From Lysinibacillus sp. G4S2 (GTDB lineage: Bacteria; Bacillota; Bacilli; Bacillales_A; Planococcaceae): a stretch of 64,000 nt of DNA. A program made the translations under genes and the position numbers. The DNA lies in NCBI RefSeq assembly GCF_030348505.1, contig NZ_JAUCFJ010000002.1:3228001-3292000 (forward strand), given 5' to 3'. The notes beneath the pieces were generated by a model. It had not been told where the DNA came from. It saw only the letters and a program-made list of their open reading frames with translations, and did no database searches. Within the stretch, counting starts at the first letter, position 1, and every line of letters starts with the position of its first letter. This document shows positions 36,784 to 45,146 of the stretch, piece by piece.

Positions 36784-37341
36784 TTGACTGTACATAGTAA
36801 ATTCCCTAATTTAGAAACTGACAGATTGATTTTGCGGAATGTGGGAAATGAGGATATTGACTTTATTTATCGACTCTTCAGCAACGAAAAAGTATGTGAA
36901 TTTTTATATGATGAAGAATTGTTTACGACTAGAAATGAAGCTACAGAGTTTGTTGAATGGAATTCAAATCCTGAAGAAAAAGGATTTAATCGGTGGATAT
37001 TAGTCGAAAAAAATAATCAGCAACAAATTGGAACGTGTGGATATGATTCTTGGGATAGAACGAACCATATAGCGGAGATAGGCTATGATTTATGGCACGA
37101 ATATTGGGGACAGGGATATATGAAAGAGGGATTGATAGTTGCTATCGAAAGTGGCTTTAATAATATGGTACTGAATAGAATTAACGCATTTGTAGCTTTG
37201 GAAAATATCAATTCTATAAAATTATTAGAAAAGCTAGGATTTAAGAATGAAGGGATTTACAGAGATAAGCATTTATTTAGAGGTAAGTATTATGACCACT
37301 ACTCTTTCTCTTTGTTAAAAAGAGACTGGAATCAATTCTAA
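36784..37341 (+). CDS. GNAT acetyltransferase (RimJ/RimL-like)
   Basis: 185-residue acetyltransferase. The start LETDRLILRNVGNEDIDFIY is typical of the RimJ/RimL group, followed by IGTCGYDSWDRTNHIAEIGY and the acetyl-CoA loop LWHEYWGQGYMKEGLIVAIE. NINSIKLLEKLGFKNEGIYR is motif B. I start at TTG 36784, which has AAGGAG 8 nt upstream; a GTG at 36775 overlaps that site. Substrate unknown. It lies just after a group II intron tail. Confidence 0.85.
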   Translation: MTVHSKFPNLETDRLILRNVGNEDIDFIYRLFSNEKVCEFLYDEELFTTRNEATEFVEWNSNPEEKGFNRWILVEKNNQQQIGTCGYDSWDRTNHIAEIGYDLWHEYWGQGYMKEGLIVAIESGFNNMVLNRINAFVALENINSIKLLEKLGFKNEGIYRDKHLFRGKYYDHYSFSLLKRDWNQF

Positions 37342-37427
37342 GGTTAATTCAACGATTCGACTAACGATCCCTTTAGTATGTGAATGATTGCACTTAAACT
37401 AACGGAGACTTTCCTTCAATAAGAATA

Positions 37428-37473
37428 GGACTTGCGTGTATTACTGAATCCCATACGCACAAGTCTTTTTGTT
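37428..37473 (+). terminator. Terminator after the GNAT gene (repeat R copy 2)
   Basis: GGACTTGCGTGTAT pairs with ATACGCACAAGTC, followed by TTTTTGTT. It is related in sequence to 36137-36180, including the flanking AAGAATAGG and TGTTATGCT. Confidence 0.7.
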
Positions 37474-37572
37474 ATGCTTCCTCAATCACTCCTGCAGCTT
37501 CTTACATAGCGTGATAGCGACGATTAGGTTACCTGTAAAAATGAACCCTCTGCCTCACTATCAACGCTCCTT

Positions 37573-37914
37573 TTACCATTCTCTCCATTCTTCGGTTATG
37601 TCATCTTCGGATTCTAAACCAGCTATACTCGCTGCTTCTATAATAAATTCATACAATTCTTCTCTCTCCATAGTCTCAATAAAGTAATCATAATTATCAT
37701 TTAGTTCATTTAAACTGATAACCACTTTTTTAACACATTCTAAGATTTCTTCCTCAGTCAGATTATTTCCAAGTTCTTTTAGACTATTGATGTATGTATC
37801 AAGAACCTCATTAGTTGCATTTATATTTTCGTCTGTAAAAATATCATCACCTTCATCCATTCTTTGTTTCCATTCTACTGTTGGTTTATTTTTTGTTAGT
37901 TCTTCAAAAGTCAT
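37573..37914 (-). CDS. Small acidic protein, DUF5713-like
   Basis: 113-residue acidic protein. Its pattern of TYINSLKELGNNLTEEEILE, then VVISLNELNDNYDYFIETME, then EFIIEAASIAGLESEDDITE and a final EWREW resembles DUF5713 proteins, which end in an (I)ATREW-type sequence. No catalytic motif is visible. Function unknown; immunity or regulatory roles are possible but unsupported. Confidence 0.6.
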   Translation of the reverse strand: MTFEELTKNKPTVEWKQRMDEGDDIFTDENINATNEVLDTYINSLKELGNNLTEEEILECVKKVVISLNELNDNYDYFIETMEREELYEFIIEAASIAGLESEDDITEEWREW

Positions 37915-38040
37915 AATATCCTCCCCGAAAATGTGTTATTTTATCTTGTTTATTACTTTCTTTTATCTAACTTTTCTTTTTTTTTAAACCAATACTTTTT
38001 TTATAAACTATCGGAATTCCTTCTTAAAGTAAACTGACCG

Positions 38041-38661
38041 TTAGTTGAATAAGTAAATCTGTTTTGCGTAGGAATCCCAATCTTTATTATCAGTATTTAT
38101 TTCAATTGTAGGAATGATTGAATTTTCAGCTTGACTCCTATACTCTTGTTGTTGTTCTAATAATAATTCACACGCTAATTTCATTTCTTCCATGGTTTTC
38201 CCTTCCCATTCATTGGGATTTCTACTACTTATTCTTTGCTCTAAATTCTCTGGTGATACAGTTAACAATGTACATCTTGCTCCCATTTCAAATAACTGGG
38301 CTTCTAATTCCTTTATTTCATCTGATATTGAATGAGAAAATGCTACTCGATGATTTAAATGAAATCTTTCCAATATAAAGAATAAGCCTTTTGAACGTTG
38401 GATTTGTCCAATTTCTCTTGACCAATTATTTAACATTTTCAGCATCGTGACTCTTTCTCTTAAGACTTGTAAGTGTTCATCTCGACTTAACGACTTTAAT
38501 TCACCATTTACTTTGTGTAATACTTGCGAATAATGCTCACTGAGAACTATGACACTACGTTCGGCATCATCACTTGTGTGAAGTTGTTTCAACGCTTTTA
38601 AGACTGATGTTTTTCCAGCATTCGAGTAGCCTTCTAAGATTATCCCTCTAAAATTACTCAT
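38041..38661 (-). CDS. P-loop kinase-like protein
   Basis: 206-residue protein. Walker A GYSNAGKTSVLKALKQL is at residues 11-27. A middle FFILERFHLNHRVAFS segment resembles the DR(Y/F) substrate site of thymidylate-type kinases, and LFEMGARCTLLTVSPENLEQ with RISSRNP resembles the nucleobase/LID region. It is probably a nucleotide or small-molecule kinase; the substrate is unknown. It lies in the segment bounded by two inverted group II intron tails. Confidence 0.7.
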   Translation of the reverse strand: MSNFRGIILEGYSNAGKTSVLKALKQLHTSDDAERSVIVLSEHYSQVLHKVNGELKSLSRDEHLQVLRERVTMLKMLNNWSREIGQIQRSKGLFFILERFHLNHRVAFSHSISDEIKELEAQLFEMGARCTLLTVSPENLEQRISSRNPNEWEGKTMEEMKLACELLLEQQQEYRSQAENSIIPTIEINTDNKDWDSYAKQIYLFN

Positions 38662-38734
38662 TTTTCCCCCTAATTAATGTTATTTGTATCTAAATAAGGT
38701 CTGTAGAATTATTTACGCTTGTTTATACAGATAG

Positions 38735-38813
38735 ATAAGCCTTTGAAATTATCGCCAGCTTTTCCCTTTGTCCACACTACGTGCGACTTTCACCTGCATG
38801 GCGTTCCAACTAA
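38735..38813 (-). ncRNA. Group II intron 3' tail (domains V-VI), copy 2, inverted
   Basis: On the minus strand TTGGAACGCCATGCAGGTGA followed by AAGTCGCACGTAGTGTGGAC, then GAAAAGCTGGCGATAATTTC and AAAGGCTTATC. This matches copy 1 at 36585, with more changes in the domain V stem, so it is probably inactive. No intron body or reverse transcriptase is nearby. Confidence 0.7.
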
Positions 38814-38912
38814 TCCTAATTTATTCTTCTACATCCTAAGCAGAACGATGTCTTTTCTTCATCATTAGATTATTTCTATTGTTACATTTCAGTCGTAAAT
38901 TATTTACTTTTA

Positions 38913-39245
38913 CTATTTGCTATTCGAAAGCTTTATAACTTTTAAGAGTGTTTTAATTTTTGCCTGGTCTTTCAAATGTATAAGCTGATGTATAGACTTA
39001 TTCAAAATTATTAAGAGACGTTTATTTTTTGCTATTTCTTCTATTAAACTTAGAAGCTTTTTTGCACTATCTTCAATTGAAAAATCAGAGGCATTATTAG
39101 CCTCGTTATCTATTAATTCTGGTACAACACAATGATAATCGGAAAAGTATTGGATTTGTTTATCCCACATCCACCCTCCCACACCACCCCCATGGATCAA
39201 CATTATGAGTGGCTTATGTAGTTCACCGTACTCCTTATAATGCAT
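38913..39245 (-). pseudogene. Truncated alpha/beta hydrolase
   Basis: The N-terminal part is clear: YGELHKPLIMLIHGGGVGGW with the oxyanion HGGG loop, then VVPELIDN and FSIEDSAKKLLSLIEEIAKN. Where the GxSxG nucleophile elbow should follow, the frame changes to unrelated sequence and ends at 110 residues. The Ser-Asp-His triad cannot be formed, so this is a decayed gene. A GGTGTGG site precedes the ATG at 39245. Confidence 0.75.
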
Positions 39246-39464
39246 TACCACACCTTCTTACTTTGTTCTAGTATTTCTCGGGAAATAATTAGATTATTCT
39301 TGTATTTTATACACTGTATTTATTTTACTATTTATAGTGTCATATTTATAGTTTCTGCTGCATATATAATACTTGAAAAACATTTTGCATATTTTAATGA
39401 AGCATTGTGGCTCTTGGGATTGAGGAAGAAAGACAAAAAAATAATAAACATGGAGGTAATAAAG

Positions 39465-41558
39465 ATGGATCAAAACAAAACGAACGAAGCAAAAGAATTA
39501 GTAAAAGCCATTACTCCTTCCAGTTTAGGAGAATTTCCCCTCGCACCAATTAGTGGCTTATATGCATGGAGTGAACAGCAAATCAGTGAGGAACTTCGTA
39601 TCGATGTAGATGGATACTACCCACAAATGGTCGCAAGCGGAACTATTATTTCAAACATGTCTTCTACTATTCATTGGATTGCCAAGTTAACAGCTAATGG
39701 ACCAAATACTTGGACAGGCAATATTCGAAATAAATACTTAGACGAAATACAATCATTTCCTTATACAAATGTAAAAATACAAGTAACACGCGGTTCATTA
39801 CCTGAACAGCATACTGCAGAAGTCGCATTTCTGATTGGAGGAGAGACAGACAGAACTAGCTCGTTCAAGTTTCAATCTCCTTACTACCATCCTGTGGAAT
39901 TTGAATTTGATGGTGAAGAAGGTACAACACCAGTCACAACCTATCAAACACACGCGCATCCAGACAAACCAACATCTTTGCCGGATGAAACTCTGTCAAT
40001 TTCAGAAGTTTTTAAACGCACTGGGTTTGATGTAAAAATATCAGAAGGTAATAATATTGTTTCCAAAGACTATACAGGGACTGATAAAAAGTGGAACACT
40101 CAAGAGATGCATGATGCCATGCAAGTATATTGGTCACACTTTGATAATAAACCTCAATGGTCCATGTGGACATTCTTTGCAAATTCGGAAGCTGAAGAAG
40201 GCCATGGTCTGGGCGGTATTATGTTTGATAGTATAGGTCCGAATCATCGTCAAGGGACAGCCATTTTTAATAATTCATTTATTTCAGATCCACCTAAAGG
40301 GGACCCCTCCCCAGAAGCTTGGGTACAGAGATATCGTTTTTGGTGTGCTTGCCATGAGATGGGACATGCTTTCAATCTCCTGCACTCTTGGCAAAAACAC
40401 CTAGGTCATCCTTGGGAACCGTTGGATCGCCCTCTTACCCCAGAACCAAAGGCTCTAAGCTTTATGAATTATCCTTTCAAATTTGATGGCAACCAACAGG
40501 CTTTCTTTAAAAACTTTGAGTATCGTTTTAGTGATCAAGAGCTTTTGTTTTTGCGCCACGCTCCTGAGCGCTTCGTACAAATGGGTAATGCTGACTGGGC
40601 TGTAGATCATGGTTTTGAGCAACCAAACATTTCTATGCACCCTTCATTTAATCTTGAATTGAGGGTTAACCGTAAAACATCTATATTCCAATGGTTAGAA
40701 CCTGCAGTAATTGAAATCAAATTAACAAATACTTCGAATCAACCTCAGACAATCAATAAACATATATTGTCCGATTTATACGGAATGACTGTAATAGTTA
40801 AAAAAGATGGAAAACAAGGACGTCGATTACTACCTCATGTTCAATATTTATGGAACAAAGAGAATAAGGTAATAATGCCTGGTGAATCACTATACGAAAC
40901 TATTTTCGCTTCCGTAGGGAAAAATGGCTGGTTAATTGATGACCCAGGATTTTATAACATTCAAGTAGCTATGCAAATAAACGGCCATAACATCGTATCA
41001 AACAACTTAAGACTTCGAGTTTTACCACCTACCGGATACGATCAGGAATTCCTTGCTCAAGACTATTTCTCTGAAGAAGTCGGCCGTGTTCTTGCATTCG
41101 ATGGCAGTCGTTATCTTGACAAAGGAAACGATATCCTTCGTGAGATAACTGAAAAACTTCCTGACCATGCTGTTGCTCTTCACGCTCATATCGCCCTTGC
41201 TAAACCATTGGCGTTCGATTATCAATTCCTTGACTTCACAGGAGACTCAGATACAAAAGGTAAAATCAAACTAATACCTGCCCAACCAGATGAGGCACGT
41301 AAACAGTTTACATCTGCGTTAACAGAGCACAAACAGATTGCTGCTAAGACACTTTCCAATATAGATTATCATGATTATATGGGGACATTCAGTGAATTTC
41401 TAAGTAAACAAGAAGAAAACAAGGAAGCCGCACAGGTACAGAATGTCCTTTATCAAACGCTAGCTGAACGGAATGTGCTTGATAGTGTATTACAAAAAAT
41501 CCAAGATCGCCGTGATAACTATGAACAAAAGGAAAATGAATTTTCTACGAACATATAA
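39465..41558 (+). CDS. Large metzincin-like putative zinc metalloprotease, no known family
   Basis: 697-residue protein without a signal peptide if the ATG at 39465 is right (AACATGGAGG site 9 nt upstream; the frame is open further upstream but lacks a site). The segment CHEMGHAFNLLH contains His297, Glu298, His301 and His307, spaced as the metzincin zinc motif HExxHxxGxxH but with Asn in place of Gly. A Met-turn-like SFMNYP follows at Met334. An N-terminal beta-rich part (about 15-200) and a C-terminal Ig-like region (about 430-610) flank it. I do not recognise a described family. It is monocistronic. Confidence 0.75.
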   Translation: MDQNKTNEAKELVKAITPSSLGEFPLAPISGLYAWSEQQISEELRIDVDGYYPQMVASGTIISNMSSTIHWIAKLTANGPNTWTGNIRNKYLDEIQSFPYTNVKIQVTRGSLPEQHTAEVAFLIGGETDRTSSFKFQSPYYHPVEFEFDGEEGTTPVTTYQTHAHPDKPTSLPDETLSISEVFKRTGFDVKISEGNNIVSKDYTGTDKKWNTQEMHDAMQVYWSHFDNKPQWSMWTFFANSEAEEGHGLGGIMFDSIGPNHRQGTAIFNNSFISDPPKGDPSPEAWVQRYRFWCACHEMGHAFNLLHSWQKHLGHPWEPLDRPLTPEPKALSFMNYPFKFDGNQQAFFKNFEYRFSDQELLFLRHAPERFVQMGNADWAVDHGFEQPNISMHPSFNLELRVNRKTSIFQWLEPAVIEIKLTNTSNQPQTINKHILSDLYGMTVIVKKDGKQGRRLLPHVQYLWNKENKVIMPGESLYETIFASVGKNGWLIDDPGFYNIQVAMQINGHNIVSNNLRLRVLPPTGYDQEFLAQDYFSEEVGRVLAFDGSRYLDKGNDILREITEKLPDHAVALHAHIALAKPLAFDYQFLDFTGDSDTKGKIKLIPAQPDEARKQFTSALTEHKQIAAKTLSNIDYHDYMGTFSEFLSKQEENKEAAQVQNVLYQTLAERNVLDSVLQKIQDRRDNYEQKENEFSTNI

Positions 41559-41590
41559 TATTTCCCCGCTTTCCATCTAAATACAAATAG

Positions 41591-41633
41591 AAAACCGTCA
41601 TTTCAAGAAAAGGTTAATCGAAATGACGGTTTT
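41591..41633. terminator. Bidirectional terminator between convergent genes
   Basis: AAAACCGTCATTTC pairs perfectly with GAAATGACGGTTTT. It serves the metalloprotease gene and dinB. Confidence 0.85.
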
Positions 41634-41663
41634 CTGTTTGATTTTAAAGTTTGATCATTTATT

Positions 41664-42902
41664 CTACTTAGGTTCGTCCCAAAAGTCCTTACTAAAACTC
41701 GTATTTGCATGATATTTCCCAACTGGTTTAGCAATATCTGAACCTCTAACGATCGTTCCTTTTCCAAACTTTTGCTCGATTTGATCAACGAGTTTAATGA
41801 TTGGTTCTTCCTTTACATGCTCTTCAAAATTAAATAACGTTAGCTGTTGTGTTGTTTCTTTAATATCACTGACATTCGATACAGTAACACCCAGTAACCG
41901 TACTGGCTCTTCATTCCAATGCTTATTAAATAGATACCAGGCATGCTCAACGATATCTTCTTTTGAATGAATTGCGTTATTGATAGACTTACTTCGTGTA
42001 CACGTTTCCCAATCAGCTGAACGAATCATGATACTAACAGTTACCCCAGCAAGTTTTTTAGCCTTTAATCTTTCCGCTACTTTTTCAGAAAGTATTGCGA
42101 TTACTTTATATAGTTCATCTCTATCTGTCGTATCGTGGGAAAGTGTTGTTGAATTCCCTACACTTTTCGTATCATATATTGCTTCTGGATCAACAGGTCT
42201 GTCATCTTCGCCATTTGCTTTTTGTTTCATCCTCAGACCATTAATACCGAAATTTTGCTTTAATACATATTCATCAGCTACAGCTAGTTCTCCAATTGTT
42301 TGTATACCTAAATTCCCTAATTTCTCCGCTGTACTTTTACCAACCCCATGCATCTCAATGACATTCATCGGCCATAATATTGTTGGCACATCGCGCTTAC
42401 GGAGTATTGTAATACCCATCGGCTTTTTCATGTCACTTGCCATTTTCGCCAAAAATTTATTTGGCGCAATGCCGATTGAACAAGGGAGTTGCAGTTCTTT
42501 CCAGATTCTATCTTGTATATTTTGTGCGAGTTGCAATACATTTTGACCATCAACTATAGGAAGTTGCAAATAACCTTCATCGATTGAAACTGGTTGAAGA
42601 ATTTCACTATACTCTTTTAACAAATTAAAAAAAGACTTGGACGCAGCTCTATATCGTTCAAAATTAGGAGGTAGTACAATTAGCTCTGGGCACTTTCGCC
42701 GTGCCTCCCCGACATTCATAGTTGTATAAACTCCCCTTGCCCTTGCTTCATAACTACAAGTAATAATAATACCTCTACGTTCTTTAGGATTCCCTGCTAT
42801 AGCTATGGCCTTGCCTTTTAAACTCGGGTCATAAATCTGTTCTACTGAAGCATAAAAACTGTTCATGTCAATATGGAGAATGATTCTTGATTTATTAGCC
42901 AT
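41664..42902 (-). CDS. dinB: DNA polymerase IV (Y-family)
   Basis: 412-residue translesion polymerase. Seen: LHIDMNSFYASVEQIYDPSL with catalytic Asp12, YSEILQPVSIDEGYLQLP with the second acidic pair, the helix-hairpin-helix GVGKSTAEKLGNLGIQTIG, and the little-finger domain. It lacks a C-terminal clamp-binding QLxLF at the very end but has QQLTLFNF near residue 355. The ATG has TGGAGGG upstream. A LexA-like box lies about 90 bp upstream of the start. Confidence 0.92.
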   Translation of the reverse strand: MANKSRIILHIDMNSFYASVEQIYDPSLKGKAIAIAGNPKERRGIIITCSYEARARGVYTTMNVGEARRKCPELIVLPPNFERYRAASKSFFNLLKEYSEILQPVSIDEGYLQLPIVDGQNVLQLAQNIQDRIWKELQLPCSIGIAPNKFLAKMASDMKKPMGITILRKRDVPTILWPMNVIEMHGVGKSTAEKLGNLGIQTIGELAVADEYVLKQNFGINGLRMKQKANGEDDRPVDPEAIYDTKSVGNSTTLSHDTTDRDELYKVIAILSEKVAERLKAKKLAGVTVSIMIRSADWETCTRSKSINNAIHSKEDIVEHAWYLFNKHWNEEPVRLLGVTVSNVSDIKETTQQLTLFNFEEHVKEEPIIKLVDQIEQKFGKGTIVRGSDIAKPVGKYHANTSFSKDFWDEPK

Positions 42903-43292
42903 ACTATTCCCTCCATAAATAACGTATTTTCGGCAACATCTAATCGTTTAGATAGATGCGAAACGATAGGCTTTGTTGATTAACGCAAAACAAGAATGTT
43001 TGTTCTTATTTTATCATCAAAAGGGATGTTTTGGCTATCACTAACCGACATTCCTAACACGTTTTCTCATCGGAAAATTTTTGATCAATTAATCCATCTC
43101 CTTATTATAAATATTAACTAGTCATACATACGCTTAACCAATTCCATGATTATTGTTACATGCTTACTTAAACTACATGAACCATAAACAAATACCACTG
43201 AATAGCCTCTATTCTAACAGGGCGAAATTAAAAGTTACGAATCTTTTATAAGGAGTTGATGAAAGATTAATGAGCATTTTCTCATTTTCTAT
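42903..43292. other. Intergenic region upstream of dinB
   Basis: Holds the dinB promoter and LexA box near 43000. Beyond that it is AT-rich and I see no gene or repeat until the family A element at 43293. Confidence 0.5.
42994..43005 (-). promoter_or_regulatory. LexA/SOS box of dinB
   Basis: On the minus strand GAACAAACATTC differs in one position from the Bacillus SOS box GAACnnnnGTTC. A TAAAAT minus-10-like box is just upstream. It suggests damage-induced expression of dinB. Confidence 0.6.
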
Positions 43293-43964
43293 CAGGCGTG
43301 TTGATTAGGAAAAAATAGGTTTAATTTTTGAGCGAAAAAAAGGATTTTTGTTGGCTCATCACAAAAAGTTATGGATGATATTTGTTAAAACATATGCCAT
43401 GTATTAGTTGATCTTCGTTCTGATGGGCAACTCCTTGGAGATTAGCGTCACAGATAAGACCCTGCAACGAGCAACGCGAGTAAAGCGGCTCATCGGACGC
43501 CCCAGGAAAGTACCCAGCTGGAAAGGAAATCACCCCCTCGTTTTTTGTCGAAGAGCCATAGAAAAGAGTTGTCTCAGCGCAAGAGACAACTCTTTTCTTA
43601 GTATCGAAACAAAATCGCTCTTTATCGAAACTATTTGAGCTTTTATCGAAACAAAATCTTATTTTATCGAAACTTTTTAGGCTTTTATCGAAAAACAAGC
43701 TCTCAAAGAAATCAACCACACGTTATTGTGATGATCCAATATATTCCTATTTCAACTGATCGTAGAGTAGGGCTACTCGATTCCCACTGGAAAGCGAGAC
43801 AGACGAGACCCTGCACGGAGCGAATGTTTTCTGTGCGAAAGCGTAGTGTAACGTAGCGGCAATTGTTTTATCTGTGCGAAAGCGAAGCGACAGCAACAAA
43901 ACGAGTAGCCCGTAGCGGAAATCTGCCTCTTAGAATGTATAAAAATGGTTAATCAACACACCTG
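43293..43964. mobile_element. Family A element, copy 3, with a nested family B element
   Basis: The left end CAGGCGTGTTGATTAGG and the inverted right end CAGGTGTGTTGATTAAC are the same termini as at 4412. TATCGAAA cores start at 43602, 43623, 43644, 43665 and 43686, exactly 21 bp apart. The GC-richer tail with GTAGCCCGTAGCGG follows. No target duplication is evident, unlike copy 1. A family B segment lies inside at 43353-43548. No protein is encoded. Confidence 0.75.
43353..43548. mobile_element. Family B element, copy 3, nested in family A
   Basis: The ends GGCTCATCACAAAAAG and, from the other side, GGCTCTTCGACAAAAAA form an inverted terminal repeat. The first 48 bases match 28329-28376. 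The interior holds AGCGGCTCATCGGACGCC and GGAAATCACC, the complement of the 34560 and 53960 copies. It interrupts the family A sequence cleanly. Confidence 0.65.
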
Positions 43965-43975
43965 TTAATTTTTAA

Positions 43976-44890
43976 TCATGTGGACCGATCTAATATTAAA
44001 TCTTCTTGATCTCGAATAATGTATGCTTCTGGAGTAGCGATATTGGCTCTTTCAGTCATAGCGTTAGCATGGTAATATAAAGGATTTGTCTCATACAAAT
44101 ATTCATCAAATTGTATTCCTGTAATTTCAGTTATTGTTGTTAAAGGAACTTGGTATTGTGTTAGGACATCCATTTTCTCTAATAAAAGATTTTTTGTCGA
44201 AGAACGAAATTCTGCCTTCAAGTTATGTCTCCAATAATCATCCTGTAGTATTTTAAATGCGACTGAATGGAGCCTATCATCAACCCCAATATAAAAAGCT
44301 ACTTTCCAAAATCCGGCCGGTATCTTTATACCGCAACCTAAAGGTTTTTGATAGCCACAGTACTCCCTGTCATTTTCCGTAAAGATAGGACCAGTGAAAA
44401 TTGAGAATTTTTTATTTTTGCTCTTTGTTTGATTAATAATCCATCCTTCGATATCTCCCCATTTTGTATGATGAAACTCTTTATGTTGAGGGGCAACATT
44501 GGCAAAGCAAAAAGAATCACAATCTCCATCCTTTGCTTCATCTCTTGCTCCCCAACCTACATCAGCTCTTCTGACGAGGTGACCTCTATCCCACAAGTCT
44601 GCTTGACCACCTTCATATAACCATCCGCCTACCTGATTTCCCTCTCCAATCCGATCGTCAGTATGCCAATTATTACATCTCCTAAGTTGTAAATCCCGTT
44701 CTTTATCCGTATTGTTTGCTCCATAAATTGCAAATTTCCGTACTTTATTCATCACAATTGAAAAGTGCGTAAATGGATAAACTTTACCTCCTTCTAATGC
44801 AACTTGGCCAATATCTTCACGTAAACGTGGAAAAGGGATCGGAAACGCTTCTCCTAAAAAGGTAGTATCAAAGCCTTCATTTAAACTCAT
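43976..44890 (-). CDS. DNA/RNA non-specific endonuclease (NUC family)
   Basis: 304-residue nuclease of the beta-beta-alpha-metal type. The motif DRGHLVRRADVGWG carries the general-base His (about 104), and the metal-binding Asn lies in FCFANVAPQHKEFHHTKW. No signal peptide is visible at the ATG 44890, which has an AAGGAGG site 10 nt upstream; most homologues are secreted. It could be delivered by another route, act inside the cell, or be a toxin. No inhibitor gene of the NuiA type is recognisable beside it. Confidence 0.85.
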   Translation of the reverse strand: MSLNEGFDTTFLGEAFPIPFPRLREDIGQVALEGGKVYPFTHFSIVMNKVRKFAIYGANNTDKERDLQLRRCNNWHTDDRIGEGNQVGGWLYEGGQADLWDRGHLVRRADVGWGARDEAKDGDCDSFCFANVAPQHKEFHHTKWGDIEGWIINQTKSKNKKFSIFTGPIFTENDREYCGYQKPLGCGIKIPAGFWKVAFYIGVDDRLHSVAFKILQDDYWRHNLKAEFRSSTKNLLLEKMDVLTQYQVPLTTITEITGIQFDEYLYETNPLYYHANAMTERANIATPEAYIIRDQEDLILDRST

Positions 44891-45146
44891 TTTTGAACGA
44901 CCTCCTTCTTCTCTAGAAATCAATACGAACCAATAGATCCTCTTGCACATTACAAATAAACCAGAAATATATTGCTCGGGAAAATTAATCAAAGGGATGA
45001 GGCATGTCCTAATTTTGTTTGTTTCTATTTATATATTTGCTCTGAGCAGCATATATGACTTCCACATGCTATTCTCATTACTTAAATTTTGATTTTCCGA
45101 CAGAAGAAAAGATACGCTATGGTATCACCACTTTGCCTTCCCTATT

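Noticed and set aside
39240-39464. N-terminal extension with a hydrophobic segment on the metzincin-like protein
   Set aside because: It would give a membrane anchor, but no ribosome binding site supports it, and a good GGAGG precedes the ATG at 39465.
44890-44992. Longer NUC nuclease start with a hydrophobic N-terminus
   Set aside because: No ribosome binding site is seen before it, whereas AAGGAGG precedes the ATG at 44890; kept as an open question in the findings.
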